This document shows, in pieces, positions 1 through 5,844 of a stretch of 5,844 nt of DNA (positions are counted from its first letter, which is position 1; every line of letters begins with the position of its first letter). The notes under the pieces are model-generated. The model had not been told where the DNA came from and searched no databases. It was given only the letters and a program-made list of their open reading frames with translations. Made by a program: the position numbers and the translations under genes. Origin of the DNA: Bacillota bacterium (lineage in GTDB: Bacteria > Bacillota > Clostridia > Oscillospirales > Acutalibacteraceae); NCBI GenBank assembly GCA_023420245.1, contig JAEZWL010000060.1:1-5844 (forward strand), in the 5' to 3' direction.

Positions 1-358
1 CTTGCACACCGATGGTGACTGCACACAAAATGATTTATGTAATGACTGGTTTTATCCCGTTCAAACAATCAATTCGGCAGTTGGCAATCTGCAAAAGAAA
101 GGTCTGGTGCGACTTGAAACAATTCCCTGCACAAGAAATCGCAAAAAAATACTTTTAACAGAGGACGGAGAACAATTTGCAAAACGTATTATCATCAAAA
201 TTGATGAACTTGAAAAAAATGCGTTTCTTATGTTTTCAGAAGAAGAAAGAGAAAACTATATTTCTCTTTATCAACGACACCTTGAAAATATTAAGTACGA
301 AAGAGATAAACTGTTGAATGCTATTGATCATCAAGACATAGGAGAAAAATCTGAATGA
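1..358 (+). CDS. MarR-family transcriptional repressor, 3' part (5' end outside window)
   Basis: This is the C-terminal part, about 118 residues, of a MarR-type winged-helix regulator. The reading frame is open to the window edge, so the TTG at base 2 is not a credible start, and roughly 25-35 N-terminal residues (the first dimerisation helix) are probably missing. The visible part begins at the helix-turn-helix. A CTQNDLC segment is followed by the recognition helix VQTINSAVGNLQKKGLV (about residues 19-36 of the fragment), then a wing with RNRKKILLT and a long C-terminal helix that starts with an acidic SEEERENYISLY segment. That order is typical of MarR proteins, which bind operators as dimers and let go when they bind a small ligand. 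Its stop overlaps the start of the MATE pump gene, so it very likely represses its own operon, as MepR does for MepA. The operator would lie upstream, outside the window. The ligand cannot be told from the sequence. Confidence 0.88.
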   Translation, partial: LHTDGDCTQNDLCNDWFYPVQTINSAVGNLQKKGLVRLETIPCTRNRKKILLTEDGEQFAKRIIIKIDELEKNAFLMFSEEERENYISLYQRHLENIKYERDKLLNAIDHQDIGEKSE

Positions 359-1716
359 GTCAAAGTCTATATTTAAACACCAAACCGTCAAAGCTATTTA
401 TGAAAGCAGCGATTCCGGGCGGTATCAGTATGCTTGCATCATCGCTTTATACGGTTTTTGAATCTATATTTGTTGGAAAATTCCTCGGCACTACCGCTTT
501 TGCCGCACTTGGTCTTGCTTTGCCGATTGTTATTATGAATTTTGCGTTGTCAGAGCTTGTTGGTGTAGGTTCTTCCATACCGATTTCTATTTTTCTTGGT
601 CAAAAAGAAGATGAAAAAGCGAACAATTTTTTTACTTGCTCAATTTTATTGATAATAATAACGGGATTGATTAGTGGCTTAATAATTTTCTTTGGTGCAC
701 CCACATTGATGAGCTTGATTGGTGCGGACGGCGAACTTCTTGATATGGCGGTTAAGTATGTAAGAATCTACGCAATGTTTTCGCCTATTGCGCCATTGAT
801 GTTTTCACTTGATAACTACTTGCGAATAAGCGGTAGAATGAAAACAAGTATGTCCCTCAATATTCTTTTCAGTGTATTAACCATTATTCTTGAACTATTG
901 TTAATTGTTGTAATTCCTATAGGAATTGTCGGTGCAGCACTTGGTACAAGTATTGCAATGCTTACTTGCGTAGTCATCGGTATTTCTATGTTTATTCCCG
1001 GAAAGCTACAGTTGAAATTCGTAAAACCACAATTTACCAAAAAACTATTAGGACAAATCTATAAAAATGGCATTTCACCCTTCCTTACAAACATTTCTGG
1101 AAGGATGTTCTCTGTTGTAATGAATGTTATGCTTCTCAAATTCGGTGGCGAAGCCGGTGTTGCGGTATATGCCGTTATTATGACACTTTCCGGAATCGTT
1201 GAACAGCTTTTATATGGTGTTGTGGACTCGCTCCAGCCTACAATAGGTTACAATTACGGTGCAGAACAATTTGACCGAGTAAAAAAGATTGAAAAATACA
1301 TTTTTACGACTGCGGCTACAATCTCGGTTGTAAGTGGTATTATCATGTTTGCGTTTCCGGGTGTAATCGCAACACCTTTCCTTAAAGATTTGTCGCTACT
1401 TGATATGGCTATCTTTGCTATTAAAATTTCAAGCTTCACATATCTTATTAAATGGTTTGGTACAGCGGTCCAATGCTTCTTTATGGCACTTGAAAGACCT
1501 TTGCAGGCTATGATGATTTCGTTGGCTTCTTCTTGTGTATTTCCGCTGACTTTAATTCCCATTCTTTTGCCTCATAAGCTTACAGGTCTTTGGTGTAACT
1601 ATCCTTTGGCAGCACTATTAACTGCTGTTTTGGCAATCGTAATCGTTCTTATCTATAAGAATAATCTGTTTGTTCCGACAAAGAACGGAAATCAACAATA
1701 TGATGAAAAAGCTTGA
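355..1716 (+). CDS. MATE family multidrug efflux transporter (MepA-like)
   Basis: A complete 453-residue protein, the usual length for the family, with about 12 hydrophobic segments. MATE pumps sit in the cytoplasmic membrane and export cationic drugs or dyes in exchange for Na+ or H+. Family marks are the first-helix region (residues 20-58, with VFESIFVGKFLGTTAFAALG), the DNYLRISGRMKTSM loop at about 153-166, and the QPTIGYNYGA motif at about 294-303. The ATG at 355 overlaps the stop of the MarR gene (ATGA, 355-358). It has an AGGAG at 340-344, ten bases upstream, so the two genes are translationally coupled. Residue 36 is Glu where most relatives carry Asp. The gene is AT-rich (a sampled 60-base row gave about 38% GC) compared with the permease gene downstream. 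Family assignment is firm. The MepA-like subfamily rests on the MarR neighbour and overall pattern, and the substrate is unknown. Confidence 0.93.
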   Translation: MSQSLYLNTKPSKLFMKAAIPGGISMLASSLYTVFESIFVGKFLGTTAFAALGLALPIVIMNFALSELVGVGSSIPISIFLGQKEDEKANNFFTCSILLIIITGLISGLIIFFGAPTLMSLIGADGELLDMAVKYVRIYAMFSPIAPLMFSLDNYLRISGRMKTSMSLNILFSVLTIILELLLIVVIPIGIVGAALGTSIAMLTCVVIGISMFIPGKLQLKFVKPQFTKKLLGQIYKNGISPFLTNISGRMFSVVMNVMLLKFGGEAGVAVYAVIMTLSGIVEQLLYGVVDSLQPTIGYNYGAEQFDRVKKIEKYIFTTAATISVVSGIIMFAFPGVIATPFLKDLSLLDMAIFAIKISSFTYLIKWFGTAVQCFFMALERPLQAMMISLASSCVFPLTLIPILLPHKLTGLWCNYPLAALLTAVLAIVIVLIYKNNLFVPTKNGNQQYDEKA

Positions 1717-1763
1717 AAATGGGGTGCTATGGGCCATGCAAAGGAACTTAATATAAATGGGAC

Positions 1764-1794
1764 AAAAAAAGCACCCTACGCAGGTGCTTTTTTT
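1764..1794. terminator. Bidirectional Rho-independent terminator between MATE gene and small membrane protein gene
   Basis: A run of seven A (1764-1770) plus GCACC (1771-1775) pairs with GGTGC (1783-1787) plus seven T (1788-1794) across a 7-base loop. The structure reads the same way on both strands. It can end the MarR-MATE transcript (stop at 1716) and also the leftward transcript of the gene ending at 1809. Confidence 0.9.
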
Positions 1795-1808
1795 GCGGAC
1801 TGGACCCG

Positions 1809-2105
1809 TTATTTACGTTCGGTGTACCGAATCGTCATTACAACCAGATAGACAATTAACAGCGCAAATAAAATAAATGAAATTGTTGCGTAAGGCTCCA
1901 GTTTAAAGTAATCCAAAACACCGGTAGCAATCGAAATAAAGCCCCCGACGACACAGAACCGGAGCATCAATGTTCGATATTCCGCTTCCATTCCTTTTTT
2001 TACTTTGCTGCTCTCAAACAAAGAACCTTTTCCGGTAAAAGCGCTGTAAAACATATAAATACCGGATATAACCACACATATATCAAAGAACTGCGAAAAA
2101 TCCAC
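1809..2105 (-). CDS. Small three-helix membrane protein, function unknown
   Basis: A 98-residue protein that I do not recognise. It shows three hydrophobic stretches at about residues 6-24, 48-66 and 72-92. A charged loop with a KVKKGMEAEYR segment separates the first two, and the protein ends in a basic RYTERK tail. No catalytic or metal-binding motif is evident. The start is a GTG at 2105-2103, chosen because AGAGGGG (2120-2114 on the minus strand) sits 8 bases upstream and the nearby ATG further upstream runs into a stop. A strong extended -10 promoter lies about 45 bases before the start. The gene is a single-gene unit, divergent from the amino acid permease and convergent with the MATE gene. 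Because it has a good promoter, a good RBS and a terminator, it is very probably a real gene. Its role cannot be inferred from its neighbours. Confidence 0.8.
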   Translation of the reverse strand: MDFSQFFDICVVISGIYMFYSAFTGKGSLFESSKVKKGMEAEYRTLMLRFCVVGGFISIATGVLDYFKLEPYATISFILFALLIVYLVVMTIRYTERK

Positions 2106-2113
2106 TATCAGTA

Positions 2114-2120
2114 CCCCTCT
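2114..2120 (-). promoter_or_regulatory. Ribosome binding site supporting the GTG start at 2105
   Basis: AGAGGGG on the minus strand, 8 bases before the GTG codon. It is the evidence for picking this non-ATG start. Confidence 0.7.
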
Positions 2121-2149
2121 TTCATAATTCCGATTATTTTGTCTTAACC

Positions 2150-2158
2150 ATTATACCA
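2150..2158 (-). promoter_or_regulatory. Extended -10 promoter for the small membrane protein gene
   Basis: On the minus strand this reads TGGTATAAT, a perfect TATAAT (2155-2150) with the TGn extension. No good -35 hexamer is seen at 16-18 bases, which fits extended -10 promoters. It would give a leader of about 35-40 bases before the GTG start at 2105. Confidence 0.7.
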
Positions 2159-2225
2159 TAATCAACGAAATAAAAACATTTTAAAGTGAAATCGTCTATT
2201 TTATTCTGACAAGAATTTCTTTCAA

Positions 2226-2274
2226 TCCGTAAGGAATAATAATCCGGAATACCATTTCTTAAACTACTTACGGA
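2226..2274 (+). promoter_or_regulatory. Inverted repeat with one arm covering the permease ribosome binding site
   Basis: TCCGTAAG (2226-2233) is the exact reverse complement of CTTACGGA (2267-2274). The right arm contains the GGA of the GGAG Shine-Dalgarno (2272-2275), which lies 8 bases before the ATG at 2284. If the transcript starts before 2226, the 8-bp stem with its 33-base loop could hide the RBS. Alternatively the repeat could be a spaced operator for a DNA-binding protein. I could not find a convincing -10/-35 pair for the permease, so the transcript start is unknown and the regulatory reading is an inference. Confidence 0.45.
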
Positions 2275-2283
2275 GATATTTTT

Positions 2284-3621
2284 ATGAAGAATAAAGAAGA
2301 AGGGCTTTCCGCCTGGCAGCTCACGATGATGACGCTGGGAACTGTGATCGGCGGTTCGTTTTTTCTTGGATCCTCGGTGGCAATCCACGCGGCCGGCGCC
2401 TCTGTTCTAATTGCATATATTCTTGGCGGCATAATGGTCTATTTCATTCTCTACGCGCTTTCTGAAATGACGGTAGCAAACCCGAATTCCGGCTCGTTCC
2501 GCTCCTTTGCGGCGGATGCCTACGGACAGGGGACCGGTTTTGTGGTCGGCTGGGTGTACTGGACGGGCATGATTCTGGCAATGTCCAGCGAAGCAACCGC
2601 AGTCTCCATCCTCATCCGCCAGTGGATTCCCAATCTTTCAATCCCCCTGTTCGGCGGCGGTGTAATCATTGCCGTCACACTGCTGAACCTATTGGGCGCC
2701 AGCAAGCTCAGCAAGCTGGAAAGCTGTCTTGCCGCAATCAAGCTGCTCGCGATTCTATCCTTTATTATTTTAGCTCTGCTGCTGATTCTGGGGCTATATG
2801 CCGGCGTTCCGGCAGTGGGATTCGGCGCGATGGCAAAGGAAGCCTGGATGCCAAACGGAATTACCGGGGTTGCGGGCAGTATGCTGATCGTTATGTTTGC
2901 CTACGCGGGATTTGAAATTATCGGTCTTGCCGCGGCGGAGGCAAAAAATCCGAAAATCACCGTACCAAAAGCAATTAATTATACCGTTTTCAGTCTCATT
3001 GGATTGTACATTCTTTCCTGCGCGGTACTCTTGCCGCTCATTCCCACCTCCGAGCTTACTGAAAACGACAGTCCGATGGCAGCCGCTCTGAGCCGGAGCG
3101 GAATCGGGTGGGCGGGAACCGCAATCAATGTGGTGCTGGTAACCGCCATTCTTTCCACCATGCTGGCGGCAATGTTCGGTCTGGGCCGCATGATTCGCTC
3201 ACTGGCGGACGAACACCTTGCCCCGAAGCTGCTCAGAGATAAAAAAGAAGTTCCCTACCGCGGCATTCTATTTTCCGGCTTCTCTATGCTGGTCGGGCTG
3301 GGTTTTGGTCTTCTGTTTCCAAAGGTCTATCTTTTTCTGGTCAGTTCAGGCGGTTTTGCCCTGCTTTTCACCTACGCGGTCATCATGGCAACCCACATCC
3401 GCTTTCGCAAAAGGAACGGCTGCCCGCCCGACGGTAAATGCCAGATGGCAGGATATCCTTATATGTCCATCCTTGTTTTGCTCGCGCTGATTGCCGCCAT
3501 AATCTGCATGCCGTTTGTTCCCGGGCAGGAATCCGGGCTGATTGCAGGAATCGTAACCGTCGTTTTCTTCGCGGTCTGCTACCTGTTTCTCAGGCATTCT
3601 AAATTGAAAAAGCGAAGGTAA
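2284..3621 (+). CDS. APC-family amino acid permease
   Basis: A complete 445-residue membrane transporter with about 12 hydrophobic segments, the normal size for amino acid-polyamine-organocation permeases. These take up amino acids or amines by H+ or Na+ symport, or by exchange. The first helix carries GTVIGGSFFLG (residues 19-29), the unwound glycine-rich substrate site of the fold. The second helix ends in ALSEM (58-62), followed by PNSGSF (67-72). The sixth helix carries FAYAGFEIIGLAAAEAKNP (about 205-223), followed by VPKAI, all classic for the family. The tail is basic (KLKKRR). The ATG at 2284 has GGAG eight bases upstream, inside one arm of an inverted repeat. The gene stands alone, divergent from the small membrane protein gene and convergent with the HAD gene. 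Its GC content (about 53% in a sampled row) is higher than that of the efflux operon to its left. The specific substrate cannot be read from the sequence. Confidence 0.93.
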   Translation: MKNKEEGLSAWQLTMMTLGTVIGGSFFLGSSVAIHAAGASVLIAYILGGIMVYFILYALSEMTVANPNSGSFRSFAADAYGQGTGFVVGWVYWTGMILAMSSEATAVSILIRQWIPNLSIPLFGGGVIIAVTLLNLLGASKLSKLESCLAAIKLLAILSFIILALLLILGLYAGVPAVGFGAMAKEAWMPNGITGVAGSMLIVMFAYAGFEIIGLAAAEAKNPKITVPKAINYTVFSLIGLYILSCAVLLPLIPTSELTENDSPMAAALSRSGIGWAGTAINVVLVTAILSTMLAAMFGLGRMIRSLADEHLAPKLLRDKKEVPYRGILFSGFSMLVGLGFGLLFPKVYLFLVSSGGFALLFTYAVIMATHIRFRKRNGCPPDGKCQMAGYPYMSILVLLALIAAIICMPFVPGQESGLIAGIVTVVFFAVCYLFLRHSKLKKRR

Positions 3622-3656
3622 CCTTATCGCTCCATAATGCCCGTTCAGCTCCTCAT

Positions 3657-3702
3657 GAGCGGAAATCTAACCCATTCTTCCAAGGGTCAGATTTCCGCGC
3701 TC
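3657..3702. terminator. Strong hairpin between convergent permease and HAD genes, possible terminator
   Basis: GCGGAAATCT (3659-3668) pairs perfectly with AGATTTCCGC (3689-3698). After one A-C mismatch the stem goes on with ACCC (3670-3673) and GGGT (3684-3687), closing a 10-base loop. GAGC (3657-3660) and GCTC (3699-3702) allow an alternative, slightly slipped base. The hairpin fills the gap between the convergent stops at 3621 and 3702, as expected for a shared terminator. No T-run follows it on either strand, so it would be a non-canonical terminator or an RNA 3'-end stabiliser. Confidence 0.55.
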
Positions 3703-4535
3703 TACGATATTCCCAGTACGTATTTTTCAATTGCCTGAGCTACCCCGTCTTCATCGGATGCCAGAGTAACTAATTTTGCCGCCTCTTTTGCTCCCTGTGT
3801 TCCGTTCCCCATCGCAAAAGAAAGTCCGGCATATTGAAGCATTTCTATGTCATTGCCGTTGTCGCCAAAGGCCATTACGTTTTCCGGCGGAATATGCAGG
3901 TTTTCGCAAAATCTCTTCAGAGCCACTCCTTTGCTCGTATCCGCCTGATTAATCTCCATATTATGCTTAACGGAGGAGGTAAGCGTAATTGACGGAAATT
4001 GTGAAAATCTCTCCCACAGGGGCTCCTGCCATTGCGGCGGCACAAAAGGAATATTTATTTTCTCAATTCCGTCTCCGTGCTCACGGGTAAATTCCGATAA
4101 ATCCTCAACCTCCTGAAAAAGTCTGATCAGGATTTCCATATCCATAAAGTGAATCGGATAGTCCTGCAAAGCATGGATAAACCTCCGCTCCACCAGAAGC
4201 CTTCCCTTTCGGAAAATCTCCACCAAAATTTCGTCTCTTGGTATCCGGCTTAGAACATCCCGGGCAATACCGGCATCCAGATAATCGGAATGAAGAACCT
4301 TTTGTTCCTTGATATCATACGTTACCGCTCCGTTGGAGGTTATGGCATAGCGGATCCCCGGAATATCCATAATCGCCCGGGGCAGAAGCGCGTCGTTTCT
4401 GCCGGTGGCAGGCACAACCAGAATCCCTTTCGAAATTGCCGCCTCCAGCGCTTGTTTTGTTCTGACGGATATCGTCAAATGGTCGTTTTTTAGGGTTGTC
4501 CCGTCCAAATCCAAAGCAATCAGTTTTATGTTCAA
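3702..4535 (-). CDS. Cof-type HAD-IIB family phosphatase
   Basis: A complete 277-residue HAD-superfamily hydrolase, the usual length for the Cof/YidA-type subfamily. These are soluble Mg2+-dependent phosphatases that act on sugar phosphates, flavin or cofactor phosphates, or similar small molecules. Motif I is DLDGT (residues 9-13, nucleophile Asp9 and general acid Asp11). Motif II lies in ATGR (43-46, Thr44). SNGA (67-70) follows, as is typical of the IIB class. Motif III is Lys202 in the TSKG segment, and motif IV is GDNGNDIEM (224-232) with the Mg2+-binding acids. The stretch between about residues 85 and 185 is the C2-type cap that sets substrate choice. The start is a TTG at 4535-4533: the frame has a stop shortly upstream and no earlier start, the next in-frame ATG would remove motif I, and GAGGAAG sits 7 bases before it. 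The gene has its own promoter. All catalytic residues are present, but the substrate is unknown. Confidence 0.93.
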   Translation of the reverse strand: MNIKLIALDLDGTTLKNDHLTISVRTKQALEAAISKGILVVPATGRNDALLPRAIMDIPGIRYAITSNGAVTYDIKEQKVLHSDYLDAGIARDVLSRIPRDEILVEIFRKGRLLVERRFIHALQDYPIHFMDMEILIRLFQEVEDLSEFTREHGDGIEKINIPFVPPQWQEPLWERFSQFPSITLTSSVKHNMEINQADTSKGVALKRFCENLHIPPENVMAFGDNGNDIEMLQYAGLSFAMGNGTQGAKEAAKLVTLASDEDGVAQAIEKYVLGIS

Positions 4536-4542
4536 GCCTTTG

Positions 4543-4549
4543 CTTCCTC
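4543..4549 (-). promoter_or_regulatory. Ribosome binding site supporting the TTG start at 4535
   Basis: GAGGAAG on the minus strand, 7 bases before the TTG codon. Together with the in-frame stop just upstream it fixes this rare start codon for the HAD gene. Confidence 0.7.
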
Positions 4550-4578
4550 ACTTTCATTTTTCACAGTCTGATGCTTTT

Positions 4579-4607
4579 ATTATACAACACGTTGCCTGTT
4601 TTGGAAA
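4579..4607 (-). promoter_or_regulatory. Sigma-A type promoter for the HAD phosphatase gene
   Basis: On the minus strand, TTTCCA (4607-4602, four of six matches to TTGACA) is followed after 17 bases by a perfect TATAAT (4584-4579). The predicted leader to the TTG start at 4535 is about 35-40 bases. It lies downstream of the nitroreductase terminator, so the HAD gene is probably transcribed separately. Confidence 0.75.
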
Positions 4608-4686
4608 GCAAATCAACAAAAACACAAAAAAACAACTATTAAAATCTACAATTTTTTCCGTTTATATTGTACAGAAATGGCAAGCA

Positions 4687-4722
4687 AAAGAAAAACGCCA
4701 TCTTTCAATGGCGTTTTTCTTT
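4687..4722. terminator. Strong bidirectional Rho-independent terminator after the nitroreductase gene
   Basis: A 15-bp perfect stem: 4687-4701, ending in AAAAACGCCAT, pairs with 4708-4722, starting ATGGCGTTTTT. The loop is CTTTCA. It begins two bases after the nitroreductase stop codon on the minus strand and has T-rich tails in both directions. It separates the nitroreductase unit from the HAD promoter. Confidence 0.92.
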
Positions 4723-4724
4723 GT

Positions 4725-5468
4725 TTATTGAAATATATGCGCTTCGCCCTTCATCGTCCATTTCCCTTTTGACCCCGCGCCCCAGGCGCCGAGCTCAAAA
4801 TGCGCCATTGCGATTCCCAAATCGATTTTCTGCGCGTCGCTCTCCACATGCGCGCTTACCTTCGGGTTTTCATACTCGAAACGAACCGGCTGTTTGTTCA
4901 TTGCGGAGGGCGCTTTCACAACGCACTCCATTCCCTTCGTTACCCATTGCGGGAGTCCCGTATTTGGGTGAATCATATCCTCCAGCTTTTTGGAACGAAG
5001 GCTGACCATCGAAACCGCGCGTTCCCGAAGAGTTTTTTCGGCGCTGACATAGCCTACCGGAATCACCCCCATCAGCACCTCTTCCGCGCCAAGCCCAAGC
5101 TGTCTTTTGCAGGCTTCCTTGTCATAGGTTCCGCCCACCCAGCAGGTTCCTAAATGAAGAGCGGTGCATTCCAAAACCAACAGCTCGCCATAGTAACCGG
5201 CCAATTCCCTTAAGTTTGCAAGCTTCGTGTTTCCGGCAATCGCAAAATAGGATTTCACTCCCCGAAACATTCCATAGCTTGCGGAAAAACTGTCGAAGGT
5301 TTCCGCTCCGTTGGCGACAAAACTGATGGAAAGTCCGCTTTCCCGGTTGCAGCTCTCCATAACGTTCAAAATTTGATTTAAAGCATCCGGAGAAATCTCC
5401 TCTTCAAGATAGGTTCTGCGGGAGGTTCGAACATCGGCTGCGCGAAGCCAATCATTTAACATCTTCAT
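4725..5468 (-). CDS. Nitroreductase family protein (TM1586-type putative FMN oxidoreductase)
   Basis: A complete 247-residue protein resembling the putative nitroreductases of the TM1586 group, a two-lobed form of the fold in a single chain. Family members are soluble FMN-dependent NAD(P)H oxidoreductases, and the natural substrate of this group is not established. An SRRTY segment at residues 16-20, in the position of the FMN-phosphate Arg cluster, is followed by the dimer-core helix GYYGELLVLECTALHLGTCWVGG (91-113) and GVIPVGY (134-140). The second lobe contains APSAMNKQPVRFEY (186-199), a copy of the nitroreductase SxxNxQPxxF pattern, and DLGIAMAHFELGA near the end. The ATG at 5468 has only a weak upstream site: AGAAAG is close, while a better GGGAG is about 17 bases away. 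The ATG two codons later is also possible. The gene lies 29 bases after the preceding membrane protein gene, so the two are likely cotranscribed, and it ends in a strong terminator. Confidence 0.85.
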   Translation of the reverse strand: MKMLNDWLRAADVRTSRRTYLEEEISPDALNQILNVMESCNRESGLSISFVANGAETFDSFSASYGMFRGVKSYFAIAGNTKLANLRELAGYYGELLVLECTALHLGTCWVGGTYDKEACKRQLGLGAEEVLMGVIPVGYVSAEKTLRERAVSMVSLRSKKLEDMIHPNTGLPQWVTKGMECVVKAPSAMNKQPVRFEYENPKVSAHVESDAQKIDLGIAMAHFELGAWGAGSKGKWTMKGEAHIFQ

Positions 5469-5497
5469 ATTGCTGCTTTCTTCACTCCCGGATGATT

Positions 5498-5844
5498 TTA
5501 TTTTCTTGCCTGACGTAAATCAGGCGCTTCCTTTTTCTTGTTGAAATATAAAAAAACAACGATTCCGACGAGAACGATTAGACTGCTGATTAAGGTCCAG
5601 ATTACCCCGGAATACTGACCGTCGTAACCGGTTTTTGACAGATGACGGTAAAGAATGCCGGAATAAGCCCAGATAACAACCAGACCGTATGCGATATCCC
5701 TGTTTTTCAGCGTAACAAAGGAGGTAATCAGCAGACCGATTATGAGCAGAATCACCGTCCACACCGGCTGCGGCCAGCCAAAGCCTTCCCACCCGATGCT
5801 GACCAGAAACGCGGCAATATTCGCAATAACGGCGACGGTAACCC
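5498..5844 (-). CDS. Membrane protein, probably tryptophan-rich TspO/MBR-like, C-terminal part (5' end outside window)
   Basis: The frame stays open from the stop at 5498 to the right edge, giving 114 visible residues. The GTG at 5764 is in the middle of continuous membrane-protein sequence and is unlikely to be the true start. The visible part has about four hydrophobic segments. The first, VTVAVIANIAAFLVSIGW, leads into the loop WEGFGWPQPVW. Next come a helix ending in LKNRDIAY, then GLVVIWAYSGILYRHL, and a last helix before a KKKEAPDLRQARK tail. The tryptophan-rich loop and the RD-aY-LV-iWAy-GI pattern resemble the C-terminal half of bacterial tryptophan-rich sensory (TspO/MBR-related) proteins, which bind porphyrin-like ligands in the membrane. 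That assignment is from memory of the family pattern and is moderate. The gene precedes the nitroreductase by 29 bases and probably shares its transcript; the promoter is outside the window. Confidence 0.6.
   Translation of the reverse strand, partial: VTVAVIANIAAFLVSIGWEGFGWPQPVWTVILLIIGLLITSFVTLKNRDIAYGLVVIWAYSGILYRHLSKTGYDGQYSGVIWTLISSLIVLVGIVVFLYFNKKKEAPDLRQARK

Noticed and set aside
816..1562. Minus-strand open frames inside the MATE gene
   Set aside because: They are antisense shadows of the MATE gene with no RBS or family pattern.
2206..2240. CTGACA as a -35 and AATAAT as a -10 for the permease
   Set aside because: The spacing is 23 bases, too long for a sigma-A promoter, and no good hexamer lies at 16-18 bases; not called as a promoter.
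2134..2388. Minus-strand open frame of 84 codons across the permease start
   Set aside because: It overlaps the permease 5' end and the promoter-bearing gap, has a low-complexity basic composition and no family pattern; it is a shadow of the permease gene.
4315..4557. ATG-started minus-strand frame that begins just upstream of the HAD TTG start
   Set aside because: The protein (rich in Arg, Lys, Gly and His) looks random and covers the coding sequence for HAD motifs I and II in another frame. The HAD frame has all the catalytic motifs, so it is the real one.
4647..4671. Inverted repeat TACAAT / ATTGTA in the gap upstream of the HAD gene
   Set aside because: Only 6 bp in very AT-rich sequence, with mismatches on extension and no promoter overlap; expected by chance.
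4405..5005. Two plus-strand open frames over the HAD 5' end, the intergenic gap and the nitroreductase 3' end
   Set aside because: They run through a strong terminator and antisense to two well-supported genes, and the products show no recognisable domain.

Overview
The window looks like ordinary chromosomal DNA from a low-to-moderate GC Firmicute, most likely a member of the Clostridia. The clues are purine-rich Shine-Dalgarno sites, GTG and TTG starts, hairpin terminators flanked by A- and T-runs, and the gene families present. The taxonomic call is an inference and is not precise to genus.

Layout from left to right. (1) Positions 1-1716 (+): the 3' part of a MarR-type repressor gene, overlapping by 4 bases a complete MATE multidrug efflux gene. 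This repressor-pump arrangement resembles MepR-MepA. The pair ends at a bidirectional terminator at 1764-1794. It is visibly more AT-rich than the genes at 2284-3621. (2) Positions 1809-2105 (-): a small three-helix membrane protein of unknown function that shares the terminator from the other side and has a clear extended -10 promoter. (3) Positions 2284-3621 (+): an APC-family amino acid permease. Its ribosome binding site lies in one arm of an 8-bp perfect inverted repeat. (4) Positions 3702-4535 (-): a Cof-type HAD-IIB phosphatase, convergent with the permease across a strong hairpin, with a TTG start and its own promoter. (5) Positions 4725-5844 (-): the C-terminal part of a polytopic membrane protein, probably of the tryptophan-rich TspO/MBR type and cut by the window edge. 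It is followed 29 bases later by a nitroreductase of the TM1586 type, and this unit ends in a strong bidirectional terminator at 4687-4722.

The window therefore holds four or five independent transcription units. Drug efflux under a local repressor and amino acid uptake are the clearest functions. The HAD phosphatase is a general housekeeping type, and the TspO-like/nitroreductase pair may be a small redox or stress-related operon. I saw no RNA gene, CRISPR array, insertion sequence, phage gene or obviously new multi-gene system. The points most worth checking are the RBS-containing inverted repeat before the permease, the Asp-to-Glu change in the first helix of the MATE pump, and the composition break between the efflux operon and the rest.
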